Part shown: piece by piece, positions 1 through 8,096 of the stretch | Numbering within the stretch: the stretch's first letter is position 1 | Layout of the letters: each line of letters begins with the position of its first letter | Source of the DNA: an uncultured Clostridia bacterium | GTDB lineage: Bacteria; Bacillota; Clostridia; TANB77; CAG-508 | DNA length: 17,487 nt | NCBI GenBank assembly: GCA_944388615.1 | Contig: CALXJL010000023.1 | Span: forward strand, 1 to 17,487 | Direction of reading: 5' to 3' | The notes under the pieces: generated by a model | What the model was told of the DNA's origin: nothing | The model's input: only the letters and a program-made list of their open reading frames with translations | Database searches by the model: none | Made by a program: the position numbers and the translations under genes

Positions 1-2
1 AA

Positions 3-482
3 GAATACATCAAACCAATTGAAGAAGGTATAAGAGAAGCTGCTGAAAGCGGAGTTTTAGCTGGATATCCAGTTATAGATTTCAAAGCTACATTAGTAGA
101 TGGATCTTACCATGAAGTTGACTCTTCAGAAATGGCATTTAAAGTTGCAGGTTCAATGGCATTCAAAGAAGGATGTAAACAAGCTAAATCAGTAATTTTA
201 GAGCCAATAATGAAGGTTGAGGTAACAGTTCCAGAAGAATACATGGGAGATGTTATAGGAGATATTAACTCTAGACGTGGTAGAATGGAAGGAATGGAAA
301 CAAGAAGTGGTAACCAAATAATAAGAGGATTTATTCCACTTTCAGAAATGTTTGGTTATGCTACAGACTTACGTTCAAAAACACAAGGTAGAGGAACATA
401 TTCAATGGAACCATCTCATTATGAAGAAGTTCCAAAATCAGTATTAGAACAAATTGTTGCTACAAGAGCAAAGAAAGACTAA
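3..482 (+). CDS. fusA: Elongation factor G, C-terminal part (partial)
   Basis: This is the 3' end of the gene for the translocation GTPase EF-G, which moves tRNA and mRNA through the ribosome after peptide transfer. The window starts inside the gene; the open frame runs from base 3 to a TAA stop and gives 159 residues. They cover the end of domain IV and all of domain V, with the recognisable stretches EPIMKVEVTVPEEYMG, DINSRRGRMEGM and PLSEMFGYATDLRSKTQGRG. The GTPase domain lies outside the window. The next gene is tuf, as in the usual rpsL-rpsG-fusA-tuf order. No terminator is visible after the stop, so some read-through into tuf is likely besides the tuf promoter. Family assignment is secure. 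Confidence 0.96.
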   Translation, partial: EYIKPIEEGIREAAESGVLAGYPVIDFKATLVDGSYHEVDSSEMAFKVAGSMAFKEGCKQAKSVILEPIMKVEVTVPEEYMGDVIGDINSRRGRMEGMETRSGNQIIRGFIPLSEMFGYATDLRSKTQGRGTYSMEPSHYEEVPKSVLEQIVATRAKKD

Positions 483-512
483 TATATAATTACTATAATT
501 TTAAAAAAATGC

Positions 513-541
513 TTGATATTTACTTAAAATTAGTATAGAAT
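513..541 (+). promoter_or_regulatory. Probable tuf promoter
   Basis: TTGATA at 513-518 and TAGAAT at 536-541 are separated by 17 bases and resemble a housekeeping sigma-A promoter. The site lies in the 183-base gap between fusA and tuf and would let tuf be transcribed at a higher level than the upstream genes. Other -10 registers overlap here (TATAGA, 534-539, with a 15-base spacer). Confidence 0.55.
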
Positions 542-588
542 AGCATTGATTAAAATTGTTATTAAATTTATAAAATATATTAAATAGT

Positions 589-642
589 AGCTTGAAGGAC
601 TGATAAAAAATATAGATACTAATCAGTTAAACTTCAATAGCT
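589..642 (+). promoter_or_regulatory. Nested stem-loop in the tuf leader
   Basis: Between the putative promoter and the tuf ribosome-binding site two nested inverted repeats can be read. The outer arms are TTGAAG (592-597) and CTTCAA (632-637), extended by AGC (589-591) with GCT (640-642) across a two-base bulge. The inner arms are ACTGAT (599-604) and ATCAGT (622-627). There is no T-run after it, so it is not an ordinary terminator. It ends 8 bases before AGGAGG (651-656) and could affect translation or stability of tuf mRNA. Function is inferred. Confidence 0.45.
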
Positions 643-665
643 AACTTAAAAGGAGGAAATTTATA

Positions 666-1868
666 ATGGCTAAGGCAAAATTTGAAAGAACAAAACCACA
701 CGTTAACATTGGTACAATCGGACACGTTGATCATGGTAAAACAACAACTACAGCTGCTATAACAAAAGTTTTAGCACTTAAAGGTAAAGCTCAATATGAA
801 GCTTATGACATGATCGATAAAGCTCCAGAAGAAAGAGAAAGAGGAATTACAATTAATACAGCTCACGTTGAATATGAAACAGATAAAAGACATTATGCAC
901 ACGTTGACTGTCCAGGACATGCTGATTATGTTAAAAACATGATTACTGGTGCTGCTCAAATGGATGGAGCAATATTAGTTGTTTCTGCAGCAGATGGTCC
1001 TATGCCTCAAACAAGAGAGCATATACTACTTGCTAGACAAGTTGGTGTTAAATATATCGTTGTTTACTTAAATAAATGCGATATGGTTGACGATCCAGAA
1101 TTATTAGAATTAGTTGAAATGGAAGTTAGAGATTTATTATCAAGCTATGACTTCCCAGGTGATGATATACCAGTTATCAAAGGATCTTCATTACAAGTAT
1201 TAGAATCTACTTCACAAGATCCAAATGATCCAGTATATGCACCAATCAATGAATTAATGGATGCTGTTGACAGTTATATCCCAACACCAGAAAGACCAAT
1301 TGATCAACCATTCCTAATGCCTGTTGAAGATGTATTCACAATTACAGGTAGAGGAACAGTTGCTACTGGTAGAGTAGAAAGAGGAGTTGTAAAACTACAA
1401 GACGAAGTTGAAATCGTTGGTTTAGCAAACGAATCTTCAAAAACAGTTGTTACTGGTGTAGAAATGTTTAGAAAATTATTAGATCAAGCTGAAGCTGGAG
1501 ATAATATAGGAGTACTTCTAAGAGGTGTTCAAAGAGAAGACATCAAGAGAGGTCAAGTTTTAGCAAAACCAGGATCAATTAAACCACATACAAAATTCAA
1601 AGCAGAAGTTTATGTTCTAACAAAAGAAGAAGGTGGAAGACATACTCCATTCTTTAATGGATATAGACCACAATTCTATTTTAGAACAACAGATGTTACA
1701 GGTCTTATAGAGCTACCTGCTGGAACAGAAATGGTTATGCCAGGAGATAATGTAACAATGACAATTGAGTTAATTACTCCAATAGCTATCGAAAAAGGAT
1801 TAAGATTTGCTATCCGTGAAGGTGGTAGAACAGTTGGTTCAGGTATAGTTGCTGAAATAATTGAGTAA
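666..1868 (+). CDS. tuf: Elongation factor Tu
   Basis: EF-Tu is the GTPase that brings aminoacyl-tRNA to the ribosomal A site. The 400-residue length is normal. The G domain shows the P-loop GHVDHGKT (about 19-26), the switch region with RGITI, DCPGHADY from residue 81, and NKCD at 136-139. Domains II and III follow, with typical stretches such as DVFTITGRGTVATGRVERG and the C-terminal GGRTVGSG. The ATG start is preceded by AGGAGG at 651-656 with a 9-base gap. The gene follows fusA and is closed by a strong terminator hairpin at 1888-1931, so it is the last gene of the str operon here. Identification is secure. Confidence 0.99.
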   Translation: MAKAKFERTKPHVNIGTIGHVDHGKTTTTAAITKVLALKGKAQYEAYDMIDKAPEERERGITINTAHVEYETDKRHYAHVDCPGHADYVKNMITGAAQMDGAILVVSAADGPMPQTREHILLARQVGVKYIVVYLNKCDMVDDPELLELVEMEVRDLLSSYDFPGDDIPVIKGSSLQVLESTSQDPNDPVYAPINELMDAVDSYIPTPERPIDQPFLMPVEDVFTITGRGTVATGRVERGVVKLQDEVEIVGLANESSKTVVTGVEMFRKLLDQAEAGDNIGVLLRGVQREDIKRGQVLAKPGSIKPHTKFKAEVYVLTKEEGGRHTPFFNGYRPQFYFRTTDVTGLIELPAGTEMVMPGDNVTMTIELITPIAIEKGLRFAIREGGRTVGSGIVAEIIE

Positions 1869-1887
1869 TAAATAACCTAAAATATAG

Positions 1888-1931
1888 AAATAGCAAGGGA
1901 TAACGAGATATCGTAAAACCTTGCTATTTTT
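1888..1931 (+). terminator. Rho-independent terminator after tuf
   Basis: The arms AAATAGCAAGG (1888-1898) and CCTTGCTATTT (1919-1929) form a long stem, continued by more T residues. A small inner stem, ACGA (1903-1906) with TCGT (1911-1914), sits in the loop. It begins 20 bases after the tuf stop codon. Confidence 0.88.
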
Positions 1932-1977
1932 GTGTTAACAATATTTTAACACAATGTAGCAGAGAAACATAAGATCT

Positions 1978-2010
1978 GTCCCCGAGTGGACAAAATGTCC
2001 AATCAGGGAC
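1978..2010. repeat. Imperfect hairpin repeat, copy 1
   Basis: GTCCC (1978-1982) pairs with GGGAC (2006-2010), and TGGACA (1987-1992) pairs with TGTCCA (1996-2001) across an AAA loop. The same core (GTCCCC, TGGACAAAATGT, GGACAG-like end) recurs at 7621-7665, so this looks like a small dispersed hairpin element. Confidence 0.55.
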
Positions 2011-2048
2011 TGTCCCCAAATGCCCAATTGGGGCATTTGGGGACAGTC
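2008..2048. repeat. Perfect 18-bp inverted repeat, copy 2 of the hairpin family
   Basis: GACTGTCCCCAAATGCCC (2008-2025) is the exact reverse complement of 2031-2048, with the 5-base loop AATTG. The GC content is far above the surroundings. It overlaps the end of copy 1 by three bases and ends 12 bases before the -35 box at 2061. The outer GACTGTCCCCAAATG arm is shared with the element at 7621-7665. It could terminate any remaining tuf transcription in either direction, although no long T-run follows. Confidence 0.75.
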
Positions 2049-2060
2049 TTTGTCCAAAAT

Positions 2061-2089
2061 TTGACAAATTTTTGGATGTATTGTATAAT
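2061..2089 (+). promoter_or_regulatory. Consensus promoter for the SH3/NlpC-P60 gene
   Basis: TTGACA (2061-2066) and TATAAT (2084-2089), both perfect consensus, are separated by exactly 17 bases. The site lies 35 bases before the start codon at 2124, with AGGAG at 2111-2115 as ribosome-binding site. Confidence 0.85.
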
Positions 2090-2123
2090 GTAGTCTGCAA
2101 ATTTAATAAAAGGAGTTTTAAAA

Positions 2124-3437
2124 ATGGACAGATCGAAAAGCGTTGTAAGGATTACAATTATAGCAATGCTTATTATAGGTATACTTACAACAACAATTTT
2201 AGGAGCAAAAGTTACAATTACAGCAGATACACTAAAGCTAAGAAAAGAGCCTTCTTCTGAAGCACCAGTTATTGAATTGCTTTCGCAAGATGAAGAATAT
2301 GAGGTTATAGAAGAATTAGATAATTGGTATAAAATAAAATATGAAGATACAGAAGGATATATAAGTAAAGATTATGCAGTAAAAGAAGGAGAGAATGTAG
2401 TAGTAAATAATACAGTATCAAATGTGGTGGAAAATACAACAACTAATGAGAATACAACAACAGATGTTACTAATACAACTACTAATACAACTACAGCGCA
2501 AGATACTACAAGTGAAACAGTAAAAATTGCTATAGAAGATATTGATGTAAGAATATCACCATTAGTAAACTCTTGCATAATAGAAAACTTAAAAAAAGAT
2601 ACTGAAGTAAAAATTATTTCATCTGTTAGAGGATGGGATTATATAGAAACAGAAACTTACTGCGGTTGGGTTAGAAGTGAAAAACTAAAAGTTAAAGAAG
2701 ATACTACTGTGGCAGAACAAGAAAATAACCAACCAGAAACACCAGCAGTAGAAGCTACTGTTAATGAAACAATTTATGATTCTACAAAAAAAATGTATGT
2801 AAAATCTACTTCTATAAATGTTAGAGAAAAACCAGATAAAAATTCTACTGCAATAGATTCAGCAGTACAAAATGCAGAAATTACAGTAACTGGAGAAAAT
2901 GGAGATTGGTATAAGGTTACTATAGGAGGTAAAGATGGATACATACTAAAAAGCTTATTATCAACAACCAAAATAGAGACAACATCAAGAAGTACAAATA
3001 TAGATAGAAATGCCACTACAGCAACGAAAAAAGTTGAAGAAGTAAGTGCTAGTGCTACAGGTTCAGCTAGAGGAAGTGAATTGGTGAGTATAGCAAAACA
3101 ATACTTGGGATGCAAATATGTATATGGTGGATCAGGACCTTCTACATTTGATTGCTCAGGATTTACTATGTTCTTATATAGTAAATATGGATATTCATTA
3201 CCACACTCAGCAACATCACAATCATATAAAGGAGTATATGTATCAAAAGAAAACTTAGCACCTGGTGATTTAGTAGTATTTAACAATAGTGCTAATACAT
3301 CAATAGGGCATATTGGAGTATATATAGGTGGAAACCAATTTATACATGCATCAAGTGGTAAGGGAAAAGTAATAATATCAGGATTATCAGATTCATATTA
3401 TGCTGCAAGATATGTTACAGCTAGAAGAATATTTTAA
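2124..3437 (+). CDS. Secreted SH3-domain NlpC/P60 peptidoglycan endopeptidase
   Basis: This is a predicted cell-wall hydrolase that cuts peptide bonds in the peptidoglycan stem. The 437 residues start with a signal peptide or signal anchor (hydrophobic about 7-28). Three bacterial SH3-type domains follow, at about 29-88, 130-195 and 222-282, each with the DxLxLR or INVREKP-type start and a GYI or GWV end; these usually bind the wall. A Thr/Asn-rich linker lies at about 92-130 and a Ser/Thr-rich one before the catalytic domain. The NlpC/P60 domain (about 318-437) has all three expected catalytic residues: Cys344 in DCSGF, His396 in GHIGVYIG and His408 in FIHASS. The start is supported by AGGAG 8 bases upstream and a consensus promoter. 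comEC follows 36 bases downstream without a terminator, so the two are probably co-transcribed. The exact bond cut cannot be told. Confidence 0.93.
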   Translation: MDRSKSVVRITIIAMLIIGILTTTILGAKVTITADTLKLRKEPSSEAPVIELLSQDEEYEVIEELDNWYKIKYEDTEGYISKDYAVKEGENVVVNNTVSNVVENTTTNENTTTDVTNTTTNTTTAQDTTSETVKIAIEDIDVRISPLVNSCIIENLKKDTEVKIISSVRGWDYIETETYCGWVRSEKLKVKEDTTVAEQENNQPETPAVEATVNETIYDSTKKMYVKSTSINVREKPDKNSTAIDSAVQNAEITVTGENGDWYKVTIGGKDGYILKSLLSTTKIETTSRSTNIDRNATTATKKVEEVSASATGSARGSELVSIAKQYLGCKYVYGGSGPSTFDCSGFTMFLYSKYGYSLPHSATSQSYKGVYVSKENLAPGDLVVFNNSANTSIGHIGVYIGGNQFIHASSGKGKVIISGLSDSYYAARYVTARRIF

Positions 3438-3473
3438 TTAAAATTTAAATGGGGGCAATAAAGAAAGGATTTT

Positions 3474-5813
3474 GTGAAAAGACCATTATTTATTGTAGCC
3501 ATTGGATATATATTTGGAATAATAACAGGGCTATATCAAAAAATTGGTATAGCTCTTATTTTATTGTTTATATTGAAATTAAAGCTAAACAAAAAGAATT
3601 TTATAATTATAATTGTTTGTTTTATTCTGTCATATATTCATATTTCTTTTTTAGAAAATATGTATGATACAAAATATGATGAAAAATATGACAAAGTAAA
3701 TATGATAGGAGTAGTAGCTAGTAATCCTATAAAAAGAGATTATTCTGTTGAATATACAATAAAAGTAAAAAATTTTAATCAAAGTAGAAAATTTAATGGA
3801 ACAAAATTAATATTAAAAGTTAAAAAATCAGAAAATGATTATTTAAAATATGGGCAGATTGTACAAGTGAAAGGAGAGTTTGAAAAAGCAAAGACTTCTG
3901 GAAATTATAAAGGGTTTGATTATAGAGAATATCTTAAGACTAAAGGAGTTCACGGAATAATTACTTCGAATCAAGGTGATATAAAAGTAGTTAAAGAAAA
4001 TGGTATAAATCTAATATCTATATTAATAAATAATTTAAGATTAAAGATAAATTTTAATATTGATAAAATATTGCCTGAGGAAAATAGTGCTCTTTGTTTA
4101 GGAATATTAATAGGAGATAGAAATGAAATTTCGAAAGAAATAGAAGACGCTTTTAGAGATAGTAGTTTAACTCATATGTTAGCTGTATCTGGTGGACATG
4201 TTGCATATATTATAATGGGGATGAATAAATTATTTGAAAAAATAAGAATAAATAAGAGATTAAAGAATACTTTAATAATTATTTTGTTATTTATATTTAT
4301 GATTTTAACAGGAGCTTCTCCTTCAGTAGAAAGGGCTTGTATTGTTGGAATATTAGCTACACTTGCAGAGATTTTATATAAGCAGTCAGATACTATAAAT
4401 AATCTATCTTTATCATTAATTTTAATATTATTAATTAATCCATATAGTATTGTTGATGTGGGATTGCTTATGTCGTATGCTGGAACAATAGGCATAATTT
4501 ATTTCAACAATATTGCACAAAGTGTGGATAATAACAATAAAAAATCCATTAAAATTGTAGATAAAATAAAACAATCTGTAATGATAACAGTATCAGCAAA
4601 TTTATTAATATTGCCAATATCTATATATAGTTTTAGTACTATATCACTTACATTTATACTTTCCAATGTACTTGCAGCCCCATTATTAGAGATAATAATT
4701 ATACTTGGTTTTATAAGCTTTTTTATATCTTTAATATCTATAAAAATTGCAAGTTTATTTGGGATTATACTAGATATTGTTATAACTTTATTAATAAATA
4801 TTTGTAAATTTTTTGCAGGATTAGGAATTTCAAAAATCTATATTCCCACTCCTCATATTATTTTAATTATATTATATTACATACTCATATTTATGATTTT
4901 TTATTATAAGAAATATGTATTAAAATATAAATATCAAATTATTTCTATTACATGTATTATTGTTTTATGTGTGAATCTATGGCCCAATATACTTAAAAAT
5001 TTAAGAATATATTTTATAGATGTTGGACAAGGTGATTCAACTTTAATTCTAACACCATCAAATAAAAAAATTTTGATAGATGGTGGAGGAAGCAACACAC
5101 CATCATCTAGTTTTGATGTAGGAGAAAGTATAGTATTGCCATATTTATTGAATAGGGGAATAAATAAATTGGATTATATTATAATAAGCCACTTTGATTC
5201 AGATCACTGTGGAGGTTTGTTATATATTATGAGAGAGATAAAAGTAAAAAATATTATAATACCTAAACAATTTGAAGAATACGAAAATTATAAAGAATTT
5301 ATAAATATAATAAAAGAAAAATCAATTAAAGTATACACTGTAGAAAAAGGACAAAAAATAAATATCGAAAAAAATCTATACTTTGATGTATTATGGCCAA
5401 GTAGTAATCATGTTATAAGAGAAAATTCAATAAATAATAATTCTTTAGTATGTAAATTATTATATAAAAATTTTTCAATATTGTTTACAGGAGATATAGA
5501 AGAAGTGGCAGAAAAAGCTATTTTAAACTTAAATAATAAAGGAGTAAATTTAAAATCAACTATATTAAAATTGGCTCATCATGGATCTAAAACTTCAACA
5601 ACACAAGAATTCTTAGAAGCTGTATCACCTAAGGCTGTTCTTATTGGTGTTGGAAAAGATAATAAATTTGGGCATCCTGCAGATGAGGTTATACAAAGGG
5701 TAGAACAAATATGTAACTCCATTCATAGAACAGATGAAAATGGAGAAATTAGGATTTTAAGTGATGGAAAAAAATATAGAATAACGAATTTCAAGGAGCC
5801 TTCTCAAAATTAA
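3474..5813 (+). CDS. comEC: ComEC/Rec2-type DNA-uptake channel with metallo-beta-lactamase domain
   Basis: ComEC forms the inner-membrane channel through which single-stranded DNA enters during natural transformation. The 779-residue length is typical of the full form. The start is GTG, with AAGGA about 4 bases upstream. The order is: N-terminal membrane helices (about 5-62); a soluble DUF4131-like domain (about 65-180); the competence domain with GILIGDRNEIS and the hallmark HMLAVSGGHV from His234 on; many membrane helices to about 510; then the C-terminal metallo-beta-lactamase domain. In that domain DVGQGDS begins at Asp516, the metal motif is H573-F-D575-S-D577-H578, and a second motif is HHGSKTS from His702. 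All expected metal ligands visible to me are present, so a nuclease role of this domain is possible. No comEA or other competence gene is in the window. Confidence 0.94.
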   Translation: MKRPLFIVAIGYIFGIITGLYQKIGIALILLFILKLKLNKKNFIIIIVCFILSYIHISFLENMYDTKYDEKYDKVNMIGVVASNPIKRDYSVEYTIKVKNFNQSRKFNGTKLILKVKKSENDYLKYGQIVQVKGEFEKAKTSGNYKGFDYREYLKTKGVHGIITSNQGDIKVVKENGINLISILINNLRLKINFNIDKILPEENSALCLGILIGDRNEISKEIEDAFRDSSLTHMLAVSGGHVAYIIMGMNKLFEKIRINKRLKNTLIIILLFIFMILTGASPSVERACIVGILATLAEILYKQSDTINNLSLSLILILLINPYSIVDVGLLMSYAGTIGIIYFNNIAQSVDNNNKKSIKIVDKIKQSVMITVSANLLILPISIYSFSTISLTFILSNVLAAPLLEIIIILGFISFFISLISIKIASLFGIILDIVITLLINICKFFAGLGISKIYIPTPHIILIILYYILIFMIFYYKKYVLKYKYQIISITCIIVLCVNLWPNILKNLRIYFIDVGQGDSTLILTPSNKKILIDGGGSNTPSSSFDVGESIVLPYLLNRGINKLDYIIISHFDSDHCGGLLYIMREIKVKNIIIPKQFEEYENYKEFINIIKEKSIKVYTVEKGQKINIEKNLYFDVLWPSSNHVIRENSINNNSLVCKLLYKNFSILFTGDIEEVAEKAILNLNNKGVNLKSTILKLAHHGSKTSTTQEFLEAVSPKAVLIGVGKDNKFGHPADEVIQRVEQICNSIHRTDENGEIRILSDGKKYRITNFKEPSQN

Positions 5814-5818
5814 TTATA

Positions 5819-5847
5819 TTGACGATAAATATGAAATAACCTATAAT
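5819..5847 (+). promoter_or_regulatory. Promoter for the threonylcarbamoyladenylate synthase gene
   Basis: TTGACG (5819-5824) and TATAAT (5842-5847) are separated by 17 bases. The site begins just after the comEC stop codon and lies 33 bases before the next start codon. Confidence 0.72.
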
Positions 5848-5880
5848 ATTAAAAGGAATTAGTTATACAAGGAGATAGAA

Positions 5881-6915
5881 ATGGAAACAAAATATATAAA
5901 TATAGATAAAGATATTGATATAGAAAAAATAAAAGAAGCATCAGAATATATAAAACAAGGTAAATTAGTAGTTTTCCCAACAGAAACTGTGTACGGAATA
6001 GGGGCAGATGCTACTAATGAATATGCTGTAAAAAGGATTTTTGAAGCTAAGGGCAGAAAAAGCGATAATCCATTAATAGTGCATATATCAAATATAGATA
6101 TGTTAAGAACTATAGTAAGTGATATAGGAAAAGTAGAGCAAAATTTAATAGAGAAATTTTGGCCAGGTCCTTTAACAATAATATTTAATAGAAAGGATGA
6201 GAAAATTATTTCAAATATTGTTACAGGTGGCTTAGATACAGTGGGAGTGCGAATGCCAAATAATATAATTGCTCTAAATTTAATCAAAGAAAGTAATAAA
6301 CCAATTGCAGCCCCTAGTGCGAATATATCTGGAAGACCAAGTGGAACAATAATATCAGATATAAAAAATGAACTAGATGGAAAAGTAGAGTGTATAATAG
6401 ATTCAGGAGCAACAGAAGTTGGAGTTGAATCAACAGTTGTTAGAGTAATAAATGGAATTGTTAATATTTTAAGACCAGGAAAAATAACAAAAGAAGATAT
6501 TGAATCTTTAGGATTAGAGGTTCAGTTTGATAAGCATATATTTGAGAAGGTTTCAGAAGAAAAAGTGATGTCACCTGGTATGAAGTATAGACATTATGCA
6601 CCAAATAAAAGATGTATAATGATATATAGTGAAGATGATAATAAAATGATAGAAAAAATTAATGAAATGTGTATGGAATATAAAAATGTAATTGTCTTAT
6701 GTAATAGCAAAAATAAGGAAAAATATTTATGTAATACCATAGAATTGGGTTATACATTGGATGAGATTGCACAAAATATATTTAGAGTATTAAGACAAGT
6801 AGATAGAATGAATGGAGATATAGTCCTAATAGAAGGTGTGAAAAAAGCTGGAATAGGTGTTGCTATTTTTAATAGATTAATACGCGCTTGTGAATATAAT
6901 TATATAGAAATATAA
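5881..6915 (+). CDS. tsaC: L-threonylcarbamoyladenylate synthase (Sua5/YwlC type)
   Basis: The enzyme makes threonylcarbamoyl-AMP from threonine, bicarbonate and ATP, the first step of the t6A modification at position 37 of tRNAs that read ANN codons. The 344 residues fit the long Sua5 form rather than short TsaC. The YrdC domain (about 12-200) shows PTETVYG (33-39), GRKSDNPLIVHI, FWPGPLTIIF, VGVRMPNN and the PSANISGRPSGT stretch (145-156). The linker SPGMKYRHYAP begins at Ser231 and leads to the C-terminal Sua5 domain. AAGGAG at 5869-5874 supports the ATG start. It has its own promoter and no clear operon partner; the next gene begins 87 bases later. Identity is secure; the symbol could equally be ywlC or sua5. 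Confidence 0.95.
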   Translation: METKYINIDKDIDIEKIKEASEYIKQGKLVVFPTETVYGIGADATNEYAVKRIFEAKGRKSDNPLIVHISNIDMLRTIVSDIGKVEQNLIEKFWPGPLTIIFNRKDEKIISNIVTGGLDTVGVRMPNNIIALNLIKESNKPIAAPSANISGRPSGTIISDIKNELDGKVECIIDSGATEVGVESTVVRVINGIVNILRPGKITKEDIESLGLEVQFDKHIFEKVSEEKVMSPGMKYRHYAPNKRCIMIYSEDDNKMIEKINEMCMEYKNVIVLCNSKNKEKYLCNTIELGYTLDEIAQNIFRVLRQVDRMNGDIVLIEGVKKAGIGVAIFNRLIRACEYNYIEI

Positions 6916-7002
6916 TTAAATAAATTTGAATAAATATCCAAAATATAGAAATACTATTATCAGATAAAATACATAGAAATGTTTGCATAGGAGGATTTTA
7001 GT

Positions 7003-7599
7003 ATGAAAAAGTTTTGGATTATTTTTATAGCTGGAATAATAATTTTTGCTGTAACATATTTTATTACAAATAATATGAATAAAATAGATGATAATAATCA
7101 AAAATCTATAGTAGATGAAAAAGAAATAGTAGAGGTTGAAGAAAATAAGATAGAAGAAAATAAAATAGAAACTAATGTTGTTACAGTTAATAGTAGTAAT
7201 ATATTAGTATCACCTAATTGCGAAATTATCATGCAAAAACAATATCTAAAATGTAATCATACTATTGAGGAAAAAATAAAGGTACCAAATGAAGTAATAA
7301 ATATGAATGCAGAAGAATTAAAATTATATTATAATGAATGGAAATTAGAAAAATTCACACCAACTAATATAGTTTTGTCTAGAACATATAGTAGTAGTTG
7401 TGATGAACATTATCTACTAAAAGAAGACGATGGTTTTTTAACTGTATATAAAGAAAAAGATAATGGAGATTTAGAAGAGTATGAAGAAACAGAAATATAT
7501 ATAGATTTTTTAACAGAAGAAGATAAAATAAAATTAAAACAAGGGATTCAAGCAGTAGGAAAAGAAAAATTAAACTCATTATTAGAAGATTTTGAGTAA
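7003..7599 (+). CDS. Membrane-anchored protein with BofC-like C-terminal domain
   Basis: This 198-residue protein has one N-terminal hydrophobic helix (about 4-23), an acidic Glu/Lys/Asn-rich linker (about 28-65) and a compact C-terminal region. The end of the protein (about 130-198), with HYLLKEDDGFLTVYKEKDNG followed by the region ending GKEKLNSLLEDFE, matches what I know of the BofC C-terminal domain found in many clostridial proteins. In Bacillus, BofC controls pro-sigma-K processing in sporulation through SpoIVB, but most clostridial BofC-domain proteins have no shown role, so a sporulation function is only a guess. Two Cys (from SPNCEI and KCNH) and one in SSSCDEH would be outside the membrane. 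AGGAGG at 6989-6994 lies 8 bases before the ATG. A hairpin at 7621-7665 closes the unit. Confidence 0.8.
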   Translation: MKKFWIIFIAGIIIFAVTYFITNNMNKIDDNNQKSIVDEKEIVEVEENKIEENKIETNVVTVNSSNILVSPNCEIIMQKQYLKCNHTIEEKIKVPNEVINMNAEELKLYYNEWKLEKFTPTNIVLSRTYSSSCDEHYLLKEDDGFLTVYKEKDNGDLEEYEETEIYIDFLTEEDKIKLKQGIQAVGKEKLNSLLEDFE

Positions 7600-7620
7600 A
7601 AGGAAAAAATTGTCTTTAAA

Positions 7621-7665
7621 ATGACTGTCCCCAAATGGACAAAATGTGCACTTGAGGACAGTCAT
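7621..7665. repeat. Hairpin repeat, copy 3; likely bidirectional terminator
   Basis: ATGACTGTCC (7621-7630) is matched by GGACAGTCAT (7656-7665), and the inner parts CAAATGGACA and TGTGCACTTG pair with a few mismatches across an AAA loop. The arm is the same as in the elements at 1978-2048. It lies between two converging genes and is flanked by T or A runs on the two sides, so it may end transcription both ways. Confidence 0.7.
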
Positions 7666-7673
7666 TTAGATAG

Positions 7674-8096
7674 TTATTTGATATTTTCATCAGGTATGTA
7701 ATATTTTGTCCCTAACATTTCGTCTGGTAAGTATTGTTGTTCTACTTTGTGCCCAGGATAATCATGTGGATATTTGTAACCTACTCCATAACCAGCTTCT
7801 TCCATTCCATTTGCTGGAGCATTTCGTATATGCATAGGTATTTCTCCTGTGTATTTTGATGATACATCGCCCATTGCTTTGTTTATTCCGAGATATGTTG
7901 CATTGGATTTTGGTGAATTTGCAACATATACAGCAGCTTCTGCAAGTATTATTCGAGCTTCTGGCATACCTATCATATGAACTGCTTGCATTGCGGAATT
8001 AGCTATTACAAGAGCTTGTGGATTTGCAAGACCTACATCTTCAGATGCGGCAATTGTAATACGCCTTGCTATAAAGACTGGATCTTCTCCGTCCAC
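7674..8096 (-). CDS. rarA: RarA/MgsA recombination factor, C-terminal part after a frameshift
   Basis: This frame carries the C-terminal third of the replication-associated AAA ATPase RarA. It begins in the conserved GEDPVFIARRITIAASEDVG stretch and runs through the MgsA-type oligomerisation domain to a normal stop (138 residues in the restored frame). It has no ribosome-binding site of its own: the first possible start is a GTG inside the RarA sequence, so it is a fragment rather than a separate gene. Removing one base, the G at 8091 on the plus strand (a C in the gene), joins it to the upstream part as ...ARALSG-GEDPVFIARR..., which has the usual length for the family. The C-terminal frame shows no further decay, so the break is recent or a sequence error. 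Confidence 0.85.
   Translation of the reverse strand: MDGEDPVFIARRITIAASEDVGLANPQALVIANSAMQAVHMIGMPEARIILAEAAVYVANSPKSNATYLGINKAMGDVSSKYTGEIPMHIRNAPANGMEEAGYGVGYKYPHDYPGHKVEQQYLPDEMLGTKYYIPDENIK

Noticed and set aside
2072..2260. A 62-codon frame across the promoter and start of the SH3/NlpC-P60 gene
   Set aside because: It begins inside the spacer of the consensus promoter at 2061-2089, so it would not be on the main transcript, and it runs out of frame over the signal peptide.
3449..3667. A 72-codon frame overlapping the start of comEC
   Set aside because: It overlaps the conserved comEC start region in another frame, and its protein has no family features.
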